The translations under genes and the position numbers were made by a program. The notes beneath the pieces are model-generated. The model was given only the letters and a program-made list of their open reading frames with translations. It searched no databases and was not told the origin of the DNA. A stretch of DNA of 64,000 nt. Origin: CAYNRA01 sp046296415. GTDB taxonomy: Bacteria > Bacteroidota > Bacteroidia > Cytophagales > Spirosomataceae. How positions within the stretch are numbered: position 1 is the stretch's first letter; each line of letters starts with the position of its first letter. The stretch covers positions 682,001 through 746,000 of the forward strand of contig JBKBLN010000002.1 of NCBI GenBank assembly GCA_046296415.1. Direction: 5' to 3'. This document shows, one piece after another, positions 39,348 through 47,938 of the stretch.

Positions 39348-40448
39348 TTAGACGAAATAATTAATCGGATTGGTTTGTCTTTCTGATAAATGGATCGCAA
39401 AGTTAGTAAATTTCTTGGATAAATAGGTAACAATCAAGTCTTTTGTGTATTGTTCGCTTTCATAATGTCCGATGTCAGCAATGATCATCCGATCACCGGC
39501 ATCAAAAAACTCGTGATACTTAAAATCCGCCGAAATATACAAATCGGCTCGCTTGGCTAAAGCCTTAGGTACTAGAAAACTACCGGCCCCACCACACAAT
39601 GCCACCGTCTGGATCGACTCATGAACTAGAGCCGTATGACGAATGACCGGTACCTGAAATACGGATTGAATTTGACGTAGTACCTCATGAGTAGGTTTGG
39701 GACTTGCCCACTCTCCTATTGCACCGGCCCCAACCTCCTGGTGCACATTGTCCAATGAAAACACAAAAAAAGCCACCTCCTCATAAGGATGCGCTTGATG
39801 CATGGCACGCAAGATACCTCCTTCTAAATGACTTGGGAAAAGGACCTCTAATTTTACCTCCTGGACTTCTTCCCGGCGATTGACCTTCCCAATGGCTGGT
39901 TGAGCCCCATCCAACGGAAGGAAGGTTCCTTGGCCAAAACTTTGAAAACTACATTGGCTATAATTCCCGATTTCACCTGCTCCGGCATCGTGTAAAGCTT
40001 TGAGTACCCCCTCTTTATTCGCAGCGGGCACAAAAACCTCCAGTTTTTTCAGTCTTCCTTTTTGGGGATCCAACACATGAATGTTTTGAAGCCCTAAACG
40101 ACTTGCCATTTCGTAACTGACGCCCTTCCCAGCATGATCTAAATTGGTATGGATTGCATAGATGGCTATATCCAACTTAATGGCCTTTCGAATGGCTCGA
40201 CTAACATAATCATTGCCTGCGAGGGATTTCACTCCCTTAAAGATGAGAGGATGGTGAGCAATGACCAATTGACAACCTTTTTCATAGGCCTCCTCTACAA
40301 CCGACTCGGTCACATCTAAGGAAACCAATACCCCAGTTAGGGGTTGATTTACATCTCCGACCAAAAGACCACTGTTGTCGTATGACTCCTGCCAGGCCTT
40401 AGGAGCCCAGGCTTCCAAATAAGTAATGATATCCTGCAAAGTGGTCAT
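39348..40448 (-). CDS. Nif3-like dinuclear metal centre protein
   Basis: 366-aa NIF3/YbgI family protein. Metal-binding motifs are visible in order: HHPLIF, IYAIHTNLD, and near the C-terminus IADIGHYESE. A PII-like insertion of about 100 residues in the middle (LKKLEVFVPA region) makes this the long form found in Firmicutes and Bacteroidota. It forms a toroidal hexamer with two metals per subunit; the reaction is not established. ATG 40448 was chosen over an upstream extension that would reach into the preceding gene. Confidence 0.9.
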   Translation of the reverse strand: MTTLQDIITYLEAWAPKAWQESYDNSGLLVGDVNQPLTGVLVSLDVTESVVEEAYEKGCQLVIAHHPLIFKGVKSLAGNDYVSRAIRKAIKLDIAIYAIHTNLDHAGKGVSYEMASRLGLQNIHVLDPQKGRLKKLEVFVPAANKEGVLKALHDAGAGEIGNYSQCSFQSFGQGTFLPLDGAQPAIGKVNRREEVQEVKLEVLFPSHLEGGILRAMHQAHPYEEVAFFVFSLDNVHQEVGAGAIGEWASPKPTHEVLRQIQSVFQVPVIRHTALVHESIQTVALCGGAGSFLVPKALAKRADLYISADFKYHEFFDAGDRMIIADIGHYESEQYTKDLIVTYLSKKFTNFAIHLSERQTNPINYFV

Positions 40449-40503
40449 GTGATACTCCAAAATTGATGAACTGCTAAAATCAAAAATTTTTGGGAGAATC
40501 CGT

Positions 40504-41733
40504 TCAAAATCGCCAGAGTTTGGATTGATTTTTCCCAAATAAACTTTTAGCTACACCAACTTGAAACGAAATACCCTCTTGGCTAACCCACCGGCTTCCG
40601 GCTTGAAAAGCCCAACCTCGATTTTGCCATTCTACCCCCACCCCAATAAAGGCTTTGGAAAACTGTTGCGTTGGATTTTTCGCGGTAAATAAACGGAAGT
40701 CGTGCCCGGTTTCTGTATCAATATCCACGTCCACGCGTTCGCGTGTCCAAACATTGATACGGTAGCCGACTTCCGGATAAAAACGCCAATTTCGTGAACC
40801 TTCGAAATAATATCTTGCATAGAGCGGAACCGAAAAAACAGCCCGCTGTATTTCAATATCCTCCATGCGTTGCTGCACGGAGTTTGAAATATCCGCCAGT
40901 TCGGCATACACTTGATTGGGTGGACGGCCATACACTCGGGTAAAGTCAACGACGCGGTCATATTCAAACTCAGGGTAAAAATCGGCTTGAAAACCCGTAC
41001 CAACAGCCCATTTTTGTCTAATTTCCCACTCGGCCACCCAACGAGTCGACCAAGAACCTTGGGTACTGACTGCCGGCGATACGACCAATCGAATATCGGA
41101 CGTGAGAGGTCGTTGGGTGCGATTTTCTTTAGTATCAACTACCGGTTCTTGAATAGACTCGGGTGACTTGGAGGACTCGTTTACCGCTAATTCTGCAGCG
41201 TTTGTCTCGTTTGAGGTCTCCTGTTGTCGTTTTCCTTCTTCGGCTATCATCTCTGGGGCTAGCGATTCATTCAGATTGGGCGTAGGATTTAGGTTTGAAG
41301 TAGGCCTCGATGAACTCTCTGCAGCCTGTTTTATGGGCGAGGAAATAGCATTAGGTTGTTCAAGTTGCTGATTGGTATCGCGATACACCCAATGAGTTGG
41401 CGTACGAAGCTCAGTTGATGCTACGGGATAACCACTGGCATTGTTGAGGATGTACAACGTATCGACTCGTGAAACATATACGGTATCGACCCGAGAACGA
41501 ATGGCGGATGTCGATTGAAGTTTTTGAACCTCTTTTTTAATTTGAACAACTTGATAGGTCATCCCCCCCAGTCCACCGAGGGAAAGAAACGCCACGAGCC
41601 ACCCAATCCAAGCTTGTAGATACCAAGGTTTGGGTAAGAGGGGTTGAATCGTAGACCACACCCGGGAGGAAACGGGGGCCGTGGGTTGGTCCAGTGCCTT
41701 CTTAAAAAGATCGTCCATGTTAAGGTTTGACAT
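40504..41733 (-). CDS. anti-sigma-like membrane protein with beta-rich C-terminal domain
   Basis: 409-aa protein directly after an ECF sigma gene, overlapping it by 14 nt (or spaced by 1 nt if the in-frame ATG at 41718 is used). The N-terminal cytosolic part (MDDLFKKALDQ...) is about 40 residues, then one membrane helix (about 40-62), a long Ser/Glu/Asn-rich linker, and a C-terminal domain of about 200 residues that reads like an outer-membrane-barrel-type fold (GFQADFYPEFEYDR, YARYYFEG). Position and topology suggest a factor that holds the sigma factor and senses the envelope. I do not recognise a known anti-sigma domain, so this is inferred. Confidence 0.65.
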   Translation of the reverse strand: MSNLNMDDLFKKALDQPTAPVSSRVWSTIQPLLPKPWYLQAWIGWLVAFLSLGGLGGMTYQVVQIKKEVQKLQSTSAIRSRVDTVYVSRVDTLYILNNASGYPVASTELRTPTHWVYRDTNQQLEQPNAISSPIKQAAESSSRPTSNLNPTPNLNESLAPEMIAEEGKRQQETSNETNAAELAVNESSKSPESIQEPVVDTKENRTQRPLTSDIRLVVSPAVSTQGSWSTRWVAEWEIRQKWAVGTGFQADFYPEFEYDRVVDFTRVYGRPPNQVYAELADISNSVQQRMEDIEIQRAVFSVPLYARYYFEGSRNWRFYPEVGYRINVWTRERVDVDIDTETGHDFRLFTAKNPTQQFSKAFIGVGVEWQNRGWAFQAGSRWVSQEGISFQVGVAKSLFGKNQSKLWRF

Positions 41734-42316
41734 AACCTTGAGATTGAGATTGAAAACTACGTTGACTTTTTTCGGCTAAGCGCTCTCTAAGTTTCGCTTT
41801 GGCCTTAGCTAAATTAGCGCGGACAGCGCTTTCGGTGATTTGGAGCTGCGATGCAATTTCCTCATGTGAATAGCCATCGATGACAGATAAGCTAAAAACC
41901 AACCGGTAGGCTGGTGATAAACTTTGGACCATCAAAAGTAACTCTTCCATTTCAAAAGCTTGGGAGGAATCCAAATCACTCGAAATTTCCATTACACCTT
42001 CCACCGATGAAAAAACAGCTTTTGGTTGGTATTTTCGGAAGTAATCGATGGCACTATGGATCATGACTTGCTTAAACCAGCTTTCAAAGGGCAAGGCTGT
42101 ATTGTATTTATCCAAACCGTTAAAAACTTTGAGGAAACCATCACTGACCATCTCTTCGGCTTCCCATTCATTGGCTGCATACCGTTGGCAAATAGCCATG
42201 GCATAGCCCGAGAACCGATCAAAAAGTTCTCTCTGACTTGCGGGGTGCCTTCGTTTGCACTGTTCAATTACATGAGGCAAACTTTTTTTCTTGGATGAAA
42301 AAAACACGGCGTACAT
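41720..42316 (-). CDS. ECF-type RNA polymerase sigma factor
   Basis: 198-aa group 4 sigma factor. Region 2 (FDRFSGYAMAICQRYAAN, AEEMVSDGFLKVF, FESWFKQVMIHSAIDYFRK) recognises the -10 element. Region 4 (LSPAYRLVFSLSVIDGYSHEEIASQL with TESAVRANLAKAKAKLRERL) is a helix-turn-helix for the -35 element. ATG 42316 is used. It is cotranscribed with the downstream anti-sigma-like gene and is divergent from two PepSY-like lipoproteins, which are plausible targets. Confidence 0.92.
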   Translation of the reverse strand: MYAVFFSSKKKSLPHVIEQCKRRHPASQRELFDRFSGYAMAICQRYAANEWEAEEMVSDGFLKVFNGLDKYNTALPFESWFKQVMIHSAIDYFRKYQPKAVFSSVEGVMEISSDLDSSQAFEMEELLLMVQSLSPAYRLVFSLSVIDGYSHEEIASQLQITESAVRANLAKAKAKLRERLAEKSQRSFQSQSQGYVKP

Positions 42317-42438
42317 CAATTAGTATAGTCGAAGGTACGAGATTGGAAGAGGAAATGCTTCCAAGGATAAAAAATAAAAACGCATGGAAGCAAAAAAGAG
42401 GAGGGCTCCGTATTTCGTGGAAATTTACCAATACCACC

Positions 42439-42885
42439 ATGCAACCGTTTCGTCCTATTTATGTAATTGTATTGTTTTTGGGTTTGTTTGTTTTCACTAG
42501 TTGTGAAGACGATCGTGTAATCCCAGAATCCAAACTTCCCGCCTCGGCATTGGCTTTTATTGAACGATTTTATGTTGACCAGCCCATCATTCAAATTGTA
42601 CAAGATTTTGATGAGTCCAGCTTAAGTCGAGAATACTATGTAACCTTACAAAATTTAACCCGGCTGGAGTTTAATCGAAAAGGAGAAATCACTGAAATTG
42701 AAGGCCGTACCGCTATACCGCGGGGTGCGATCGATGCCCGGTTACTTGACAAAGCAGCTGAGTTTTTCCCCAACATTGAAGCGTTTGGCTGGGAACTTGA
42801 TCGTGACGGACAAGAACTTCGCCTAGCGAATGGCGTCACACTTGAGTTTACCCGGGATGGGCAATTTTTACGGATTGATGACTGA
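42439..42885 (+). CDS. PepSY-like lipoprotein
   Basis: 148-aa lipoprotein with a lipobox (FVFTSC). The mature part follows the PepSY-like (PF11396-type) pattern: LPASALAFIERFY, then a beta hairpin with YYVTLQNLTRLEFNRKG. The ATG at 42439 begins the signal peptide; the longer open frame starting over the sigma gene lacks one. It is followed 104 nt downstream by a second, larger PepSY-like lipoprotein. Function is unknown; related domains inhibit or bind partners in the envelope. Confidence 0.75.
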   Translation: MQPFRPIYVIVLFLGLFVFTSCEDDRVIPESKLPASALAFIERFYVDQPIIQIVQDFDESSLSREYYVTLQNLTRLEFNRKGEITEIEGRTAIPRGAIDARLLDKAAEFFPNIEAFGWELDRDGQELRLANGVTLEFTRDGQFLRIDD

Positions 42886-42989
42886 TCCCAACCATATTAG
42901 GCACCATACGGCGACACCAAAAAGTTGGTTCGATTCGTATAAGCCACAGAATAAAAACTATATCCCCTTTTAACAAACAAATCAGACGT

Positions 42990-43979
42990 ATGAAATTTAG
43001 TATTTTTTGGATAGCCGTAGGAACGGCTCTCATGGCTATGTCTTGCCAAAATGAAACGATTAGTCCGATCAGTACAGATCCAATCTCACAACAGGAGGTA
43101 CAAAATGGCGAAATAGATTCTTCTTCGGTGTTGGGATACCGTTATGTTCTATTGCAAGAACTACCTATGGTCATTCAGCAGAGTTTTGTCCGTCAATTTC
43201 CTCAGGCAATTTTCTTACGAGGAGAGCGAGAAGACTCATTGACATGGGAGATAACGTACCAGTGGAGAAATCAAATTTGGGAGGCTGAATTTACACAAGT
43301 CGGGAGGTTAGCCAAGTCAAAAGTACTTCGGAATTATCGATTTGATCGCCCCATGGTGCCACAGATAACCGGCTTATTATCGGCTCAATTTCCTAGTTAT
43401 CAAGTCATTTTTGTAGAGACCGACCAACGAGGTAATCAAGAGGTGGTTATCCGGGCCAATCAAGAAGAATGGGAGGCGGAGTGGTCAATTTCTACTCAAC
43501 GTGTATCGCTTAAAAAAATAAAAAGAGAAACCGTATGGAGGGATCTCAACCTGGGGCAATCTTCAGATACAACAGAACGCCCATTTCATTATCTTCTCAA
43601 GACAGAACTTCCTCGATCGGTGAAGTCGACTTTGGATCGTCTTTATCCACAAGCCCAATTTGTTAAAGCAACGTCTGAAAATTCCAAAACGTGGGAGGCA
43701 CTCATCTTGGATGGAGCAACCTATTGGGAGCTGACGTTTTCCTCAACTGGAGAATTAATTGAGCAAGAATTGGAATTGGAGGATCGGTATGACCTATCGT
43801 TACCGTCGCATGTTATGTCGATACTTCAAAATCGATTCCCTACTTTTTTATTGGTTTTCACAGAAACTGATCGAAAAGGAAATCAAGAAGCTGTGATCCG
43901 TTGGAACCGGGAAGAATGGAAAATTGATTGGGAACCAATTTATAATGACTTGGAGATTCAGAGGCTGAAGAAAAAGTAG
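42990..43979 (+). CDS. PepSY-like lipoprotein with internal duplication
   Basis: 329-aa lipoprotein (lipobox MAMSC, Cys19). It consists of two homologous halves. Each begins with an LP....... helix (ELPMVIQQSFVRQFPQA and ELPRSVKSTLDRLYPQA) and ends in a near-identical strand pair (FVETDQRGNQEVVIRANQEEW versus a FTETDRKGNQEAVIRW... copy). The shared repeat suggests a tandem duplication of one PepSY-like unit. It is predicted to sit in the envelope, probably under control of the adjacent sigma factor. A terminator follows. Confidence 0.75.
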   Translation: MKFSIFWIAVGTALMAMSCQNETISPISTDPISQQEVQNGEIDSSSVLGYRYVLLQELPMVIQQSFVRQFPQAIFLRGEREDSLTWEITYQWRNQIWEAEFTQVGRLAKSKVLRNYRFDRPMVPQITGLLSAQFPSYQVIFVETDQRGNQEVVIRANQEEWEAEWSISTQRVSLKKIKRETVWRDLNLGQSSDTTERPFHYLLKTELPRSVKSTLDRLYPQAQFVKATSENSKTWEALILDGATYWELTFSSTGELIEQELELEDRYDLSLPSHVMSILQNRFPTFLLVFTETDRKGNQEAVIRWNREEWKIDWEPIYNDLEIQRLKKK

Positions 43980-43997
43980 AAGACCTCATTTTCTCCG

Positions 43998-44026
43998 GGG
44001 ACTTCTTCCAAGCAGGAGGAAGTCCC
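43998..44026 (+). terminator. terminator after the PepSY-like pair
   Basis: GGGACTTCTTCC (43998-44009) pairs with GGAGGAAGTCCC (44015-44026, one G-U), followed by TTTTCATTTTT. Confidence 0.8.
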
Positions 44027-44096
44027 TTTTCATTTTTAGAAAGGTTGCATGATAAAAATCCAAGCAAACCCTTAAATTGCAGGAAAATATTGACCT

Positions 44097-44600
44097 ATGG
44101 ATAAGACCATTTTTCTGGTTCGACATGCTAAAGCGGAAGAGGGCAGTGCTCGTTTTCCTGATTTTGAGCGAGAGTTAATTTCAGCGGGGATCATGCAGGC
44201 GGCCCGGATGGGTAAGAAGCTGGCTGAAGTGGGGATTCGAATTGATCAATTCATCACCTCCCCTGCTCCACGTGCGGCTGAAACGGCTCGAATATTTGCT
44301 GAACAGTTGGCCTTTCCGGTTGAACAAATTGTATCCAAAAAAGGGTTATATGACGGTGGACCTAGGGCTTACCTAGAAACCATCAATACCCTACCGGAGG
44401 ATATCCAGACGGTTGTTCTATTTGGGCATAATCCCGATATCACCTTCTTTGGCGAATATCTTACCAAGCAAGCAAACGGCGGGTCGATGGATAAGGCGAG
44501 CTGGGTTCAATTGCGCGTTTTACCAACCTTTACGTGGGCGGAGGTCGGTTCAAAAACGTGCGAGTTTGTTACCTATCAATCACCCAAACAAACGGACTAG
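44097..44600 (+). CDS. sixA: SixA-type histidine phosphatase
   Basis: 167-aa cytosolic histidine phosphatase of the SixA family. The RHA catalytic motif is in IFLVRHAKAEEG and the second histidine in LFGHNPDITFF. SixA removes phosphate from histidine residues of phosphotransfer proteins; here the real substrate is unknown. It is followed after 3 nt by a 46-aa membrane protein gene, probably in the same transcript. Confidence 0.88.
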   Translation: MDKTIFLVRHAKAEEGSARFPDFERELISAGIMQAARMGKKLAEVGIRIDQFITSPAPRAAETARIFAEQLAFPVEQIVSKKGLYDGGPRAYLETINTLPEDIQTVVLFGHNPDITFFGEYLTKQANGGSMDKASWVQLRVLPTFTWAEVGSKTCEFVTYQSPKQTD

Positions 44601-44603
44601 TTT

Positions 44604-44744
44604 ATGGCGACAAAGAAGAATCAAAATCTTTTTAAAATCATCTTTCTTCTCTTTCTTGGCCTTGTTTTATTTTTTTTGTGGGATATGAGCCGGCAAACCA
44701 CCGCTCCTTGGGAAAAGAAAAAACAACTGGAAAGAGCATTTTAA
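44604..44744 (+). CDS. small single-pass membrane protein
   Basis: 46-aa ORF starting 3 nt after the sixA stop. A basic N-terminus (MATKKNQN) is followed by one membrane helix (about residues 9-26, FKIIFLLFLGLVLFFLW) and a charged tail (WEKKKQLERAF). Its TAA shares the bases TTAA with the stop of the convergent endonuclease gene, the arrangement seen at three other gene pairs here. That supports it being real. Function unknown. Confidence 0.7.
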   Translation: MATKKNQNLFKIIFLLFLGLVLFFLWDMSRQTTAPWEKKKQLERAF

Positions 44745-45571
44745 GGCAAACGCAACCAGGCCACCACGGCAAAATGGTCAGAGGCAAATAAACCCTTCCA
44801 AGTTGGGGACAACGTAGCTGCCTTGGTTACTTTCCATTCTTGGGTCACCAAAATATGATCAATGGGTTGGTCAGACAGTTCTCCCGATTTAAATCCATTG
44901 AACGTCCCGGTAGGACCGAAGGGGGGTGTTAAGCTTTGAGTTCGGGCATCATACACGCGTGGTTGAGTAGCACCTAGCATGATTTGCATGGGTTCTGAAG
45001 TAGGTTCTGCATTGAAATCGCCCAGCACCACCACTGGACTGCTCCCAGCAATTTCTTGAATTTTTCGTTTCAACAAAAGAGCACTTTCTCTGCGTGCCTC
45101 CACACCTTGGTGGTCAAAATGGGTATTGAATACAAAAAAGGTCTTTTGGGAACTTCTAACCCGAAATTTCGCCCAGGTGACCACCCGTCGGATTTTGGCA
45201 TCCCAACCAAAACTGGGTACCTCGGGGGTGGTGCTTAACCAAAACGTGCGGGATTCAATTACCTCAAAAAGCGCTTTTTTATAAAAAATGGCGGAATACT
45301 CTCCGGCTGTTTTTCCATCATCTCGTCCGACACCTACATAGGCATAGTCGGGCAGTCGAGCCTGAAGATCCATCATTTGATTGTGCAGTGCTTCTTGAAC
45401 TCCCAAAATTTGTGTTTCATGCCACAGGATGGTTTCTGCTACCCGCTCCTTTCGATTTTCCCATTGGTTGATCCCATCTGACGGAGTTGCTAAGCGAATA
45501 TTAAAAGTCATGACCGACATTTGGGCAGTGGTAACCCAGGGAAAAAGCAAAGCAAGGAGTAAGAGTCGCAT
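44741..45571 (-). CDS. secreted endonuclease/exonuclease/phosphatase family protein
   Basis: 276-aa EEP-fold enzyme with a signal peptide (MRLLLLALLFPWVTTAQ). The catalytic elements are MTFNIRLA (Asn), the Glu of GVQEAL, FNTHFDH, VLGDFNAEP (Asp/Asn pair) and SDHFAVVA at the C-terminus. Secreted members in Bacteroidota cleave phosphodiesters of nucleic acids, phosphoinositide- or sphingomyelin-type lipids; the exact substrate cannot be told. It starts 13 nt downstream of the mutase stop on the same strand and may be cotranscribed. Confidence 0.88.
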   Translation of the reverse strand: MRLLLLALLFPWVTTAQMSVMTFNIRLATPSDGINQWENRKERVAETILWHETQILGVQEALHNQMMDLQARLPDYAYVGVGRDDGKTAGEYSAIFYKKALFEVIESRTFWLSTTPEVPSFGWDAKIRRVVTWAKFRVRSSQKTFFVFNTHFDHQGVEARRESALLLKRKIQEIAGSSPVVVLGDFNAEPTSEPMQIMLGATQPRVYDARTQSLTPPFGPTGTFNGFKSGELSDQPIDHILVTQEWKVTKAATLSPTWKGLFASDHFAVVAWLRLP

Positions 45572-45584
45572 ATCAATTAAGCAT

Positions 45585-47690
45585 TTAATTCATGAGGTCT
45601 TGTAAGATTTTTTGGGCGGCCACCGAAATGATGGTTCCGGGTCCAAAGATCCCCTTCACACCGGCCTGGTAAAGATACTCATAATCTTTGGGAGGGATCA
45701 CACCACCGGCAATAACCATGATATCTTCTCGACCTAACTTTCTTAATTCGTCGATCAATTGGGGAACGAGGGTCTTGTGTCCGGCAGCCAGACTGGAGGC
45801 ACCCACGATGTGTACATCATTCTCGATTGCTTGTCGGGCTGTTTCAGCAGGTGTTTGGAAAAGCGGACCCATGTCGACATCAAAACCTAAATCGGCAAAA
45901 CTGGTGGCGATGATTTTGGCACCTCGGTCATGTCCATCTTGACCCATTTTAGCGATTAAAATTCGGGGACGTCGACCTTCGAGTGTTGCGAATTCATCAG
46001 CCATTTGCTTTGCTTTTTGGAATTGCTCATTATCGCTGACTTCGGCTTTATATACACCAGAAATCGACCGGATGATTGCTTGGTGTCGACCAAAGACTTT
46101 CTCGAGGGCATCTGAAATTTCACCTAACGTAGCTCGCTCTCTGGCAGCATCCACGGCTAAAGCCAGCAAATTCCCACCCGACTTAGCACCTTCTGTCAGA
46201 CGGCTCAGGGCCTCTTGGACACGGCTGGTATTTCGGTTGGCTCGAATTTCATTTAATTGCATAATTTGTTGGGCTCTGACCGCCTGATTATCAATTTCCA
46301 GGGTATCCATGAGTTCATTTTCCTCCGTTTGGTAGCGATTGACCCCTACGATTACCTCTTTTCCGGAGTCAATGCGGGCTTGCTTTTTGGCGGCGGCCTC
46401 TTCAATACGTAGTTTGGGAAGTCCCGCTTCGATGGCTTTGGTCATCCCACCCAACTCCTCCACCTCTTCAATTAGCTTCCAGGCTTTTTGGATTAATTCG
46501 TGGGTCAGGGTTTCGACATACGTAGAGCCACCCCAAGGGTCGACGACGCGGCAGATTTGGGTTTCGTGTTGTAGGTACAACTGGGTATTTCGGGCAATTC
46601 GGGCCGAGAAATCGGTTGGTAGAGCGATGGCTTCATCCAGTGAATTGGTATGCAAGGATTGGGTATGACCCATAGCCGCCGCGAGGGCTTCTAAGCAGGT
46701 ACGGGTCACATTATTGAAAGGATCTTGTTCCGTTAGGGACCAGCCGGAGGTTTGGGAGTGGGTCCGGAGGGCCATGGATTTTGGATCTTGGGGATTGAAT
46801 TGCTTCACTAATTTGGCCCAAAGCACCCGTGCGGCTCTCATTTTGGCAATTTCCATGAAATGGTTCATGCCGATTCCCCAGAAGAAGGAAAGACGCGGAG
46901 CAAAATCGTCGATGGACATGCCGGCGGCTAGGCCAGTGCGAATATACTCCAGACCATCGGCCAGTGTATAGGCGATCTCCATGTGGGCAGGAGCACCGGC
47001 CTCATGCATGTGGTAGCCCGAAATGGAGATCGAGTTGAATTTGGGCATATTTTGCGTGGTATAGGCAAAAATATCGCCAATAATCCGCATGGAGGGCGCA
47101 GGCGGATAGATATAGGTGTTTCGGACCATGAATTCCTTGAGAATATCATTTTGAATGGTCCCGGTTAATTTTTGACTTGGGACGCCTTGTTCTTCGGCGG
47201 CCACAATGTAAAAAGCCATGATGGGCAAAACGGCCCCATTCATGGTCATGGAGACAGACATTTGATCGAGGGGGATTTGATCAAATAGTCGTTTCATGTC
47301 TTCTACCGAGTCGATAGCGACACCCGCTTTACCTACATCTCCCTCGACACGGGGGTGGTCGGAATCATAGCCCCGGTGGGTGGCGAGATCAAAGGCGACC
47401 GAGAGACCTTTCTGGCCAGCGGCGAGGTTTCGGCGATAGAAGGCATTGGATTCCTCGGCGGTGGAAAAGCCGGCGTATTGGCGAATGGTCCAAGGCCGTT
47501 GAACGTACATGGTGGCATAGGGACCACGTAAAAAAGGGGGAATTCCCGCGGTAAATTGGGTATGGGGCCAATGTACGTGGGGGTAATGGGATTGCAGGGT
47601 AATTCCCTCTGAGGTGATCCGCCCTTTGCGAGGCGTCCTCTCGGATTGGGTGGGTGCAACTTCTGGAAAAAGCGGTGAGGTCCTGTTCAT
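45585..47690 (-). CDS. methylmalonyl-CoA mutase, large (catalytic) subunit
   Basis: 701-aa adenosylcobalamin-dependent mutase interconverting methylmalonyl-CoA and succinyl-CoA. The N-terminal (beta/alpha)8 barrel contains RPWTIRQYAGFSTAEESN and MRIIGDIFAYT. The C-terminal B12-binding domain has the DxHxxG motif as GQDGHDRGAK, with the cobalt-ligating histidine. Members of the large-subunit group work with a second, smaller subunit, which is not present here, nor are meaB or the epimerase. Role: propionate or odd-chain/branched amino-acid catabolism. Confidence 0.95.
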   Translation of the reverse strand: MNRTSPLFPEVAPTQSERTPRKGRITSEGITLQSHYPHVHWPHTQFTAGIPPFLRGPYATMYVQRPWTIRQYAGFSTAEESNAFYRRNLAAGQKGLSVAFDLATHRGYDSDHPRVEGDVGKAGVAIDSVEDMKRLFDQIPLDQMSVSMTMNGAVLPIMAFYIVAAEEQGVPSQKLTGTIQNDILKEFMVRNTYIYPPAPSMRIIGDIFAYTTQNMPKFNSISISGYHMHEAGAPAHMEIAYTLADGLEYIRTGLAAGMSIDDFAPRLSFFWGIGMNHFMEIAKMRAARVLWAKLVKQFNPQDPKSMALRTHSQTSGWSLTEQDPFNNVTRTCLEALAAAMGHTQSLHTNSLDEAIALPTDFSARIARNTQLYLQHETQICRVVDPWGGSTYVETLTHELIQKAWKLIEEVEELGGMTKAIEAGLPKLRIEEAAAKKQARIDSGKEVIVGVNRYQTEENELMDTLEIDNQAVRAQQIMQLNEIRANRNTSRVQEALSRLTEGAKSGGNLLALAVDAARERATLGEISDALEKVFGRHQAIIRSISGVYKAEVSDNEQFQKAKQMADEFATLEGRRPRILIAKMGQDGHDRGAKIIATSFADLGFDVDMGPLFQTPAETARQAIENDVHIVGASSLAAGHKTLVPQLIDELRKLGREDIMVIAGGVIPPKDYEYLYQAGVKGIFGPGTIISVAAQKILQDLMN

Positions 47691-47938
47691 AGGATGAAGT
47701 GTTGAAGCTGAAAATTACAACCCAAGTGTTAAAATTCACAAGGATACAGGAAATTCCTTGCTAAGTGGTATAGAAAAAATCCCCAAGTCAAGATGCCCAA
47801 GGATTTAACTAAACTAATTGTTCAATTATTTTTAATTGCTTAAACTAAACCCTCACATAATTTTTTAATATTAAGTGGATTGAAGCAAGGGTTATTTGAT
47901 TCTTTAGATAAAATTAAGGTTTAGAAAATAAAGATTAG
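47691..47938. other. AT-rich intergenic stretch
   Basis: About 250 bp between the mutase start and the first surface-protein stop. It contains a weak terminator-like hairpin (listed) but no ORF, RNA or consensus promoter that I can see. Confidence 0.5.
47774..47806 (-). terminator. weak terminator after the surface-protein cluster
   Basis: AAATCC (47777-47782) and GGATTT (47801-47806) form a 6-bp stem that on the minus strand is followed by TTTTTTC. Confidence 0.4.

Noticed and set aside
42238..42438. 67-residue N-terminal extension of the PepSY-like lipoprotein, overlapping the sigma gene start
   Set aside because: The ATG at 42439 begins a proper lipoprotein signal; the extension would hide it and overlaps the divergent gene.
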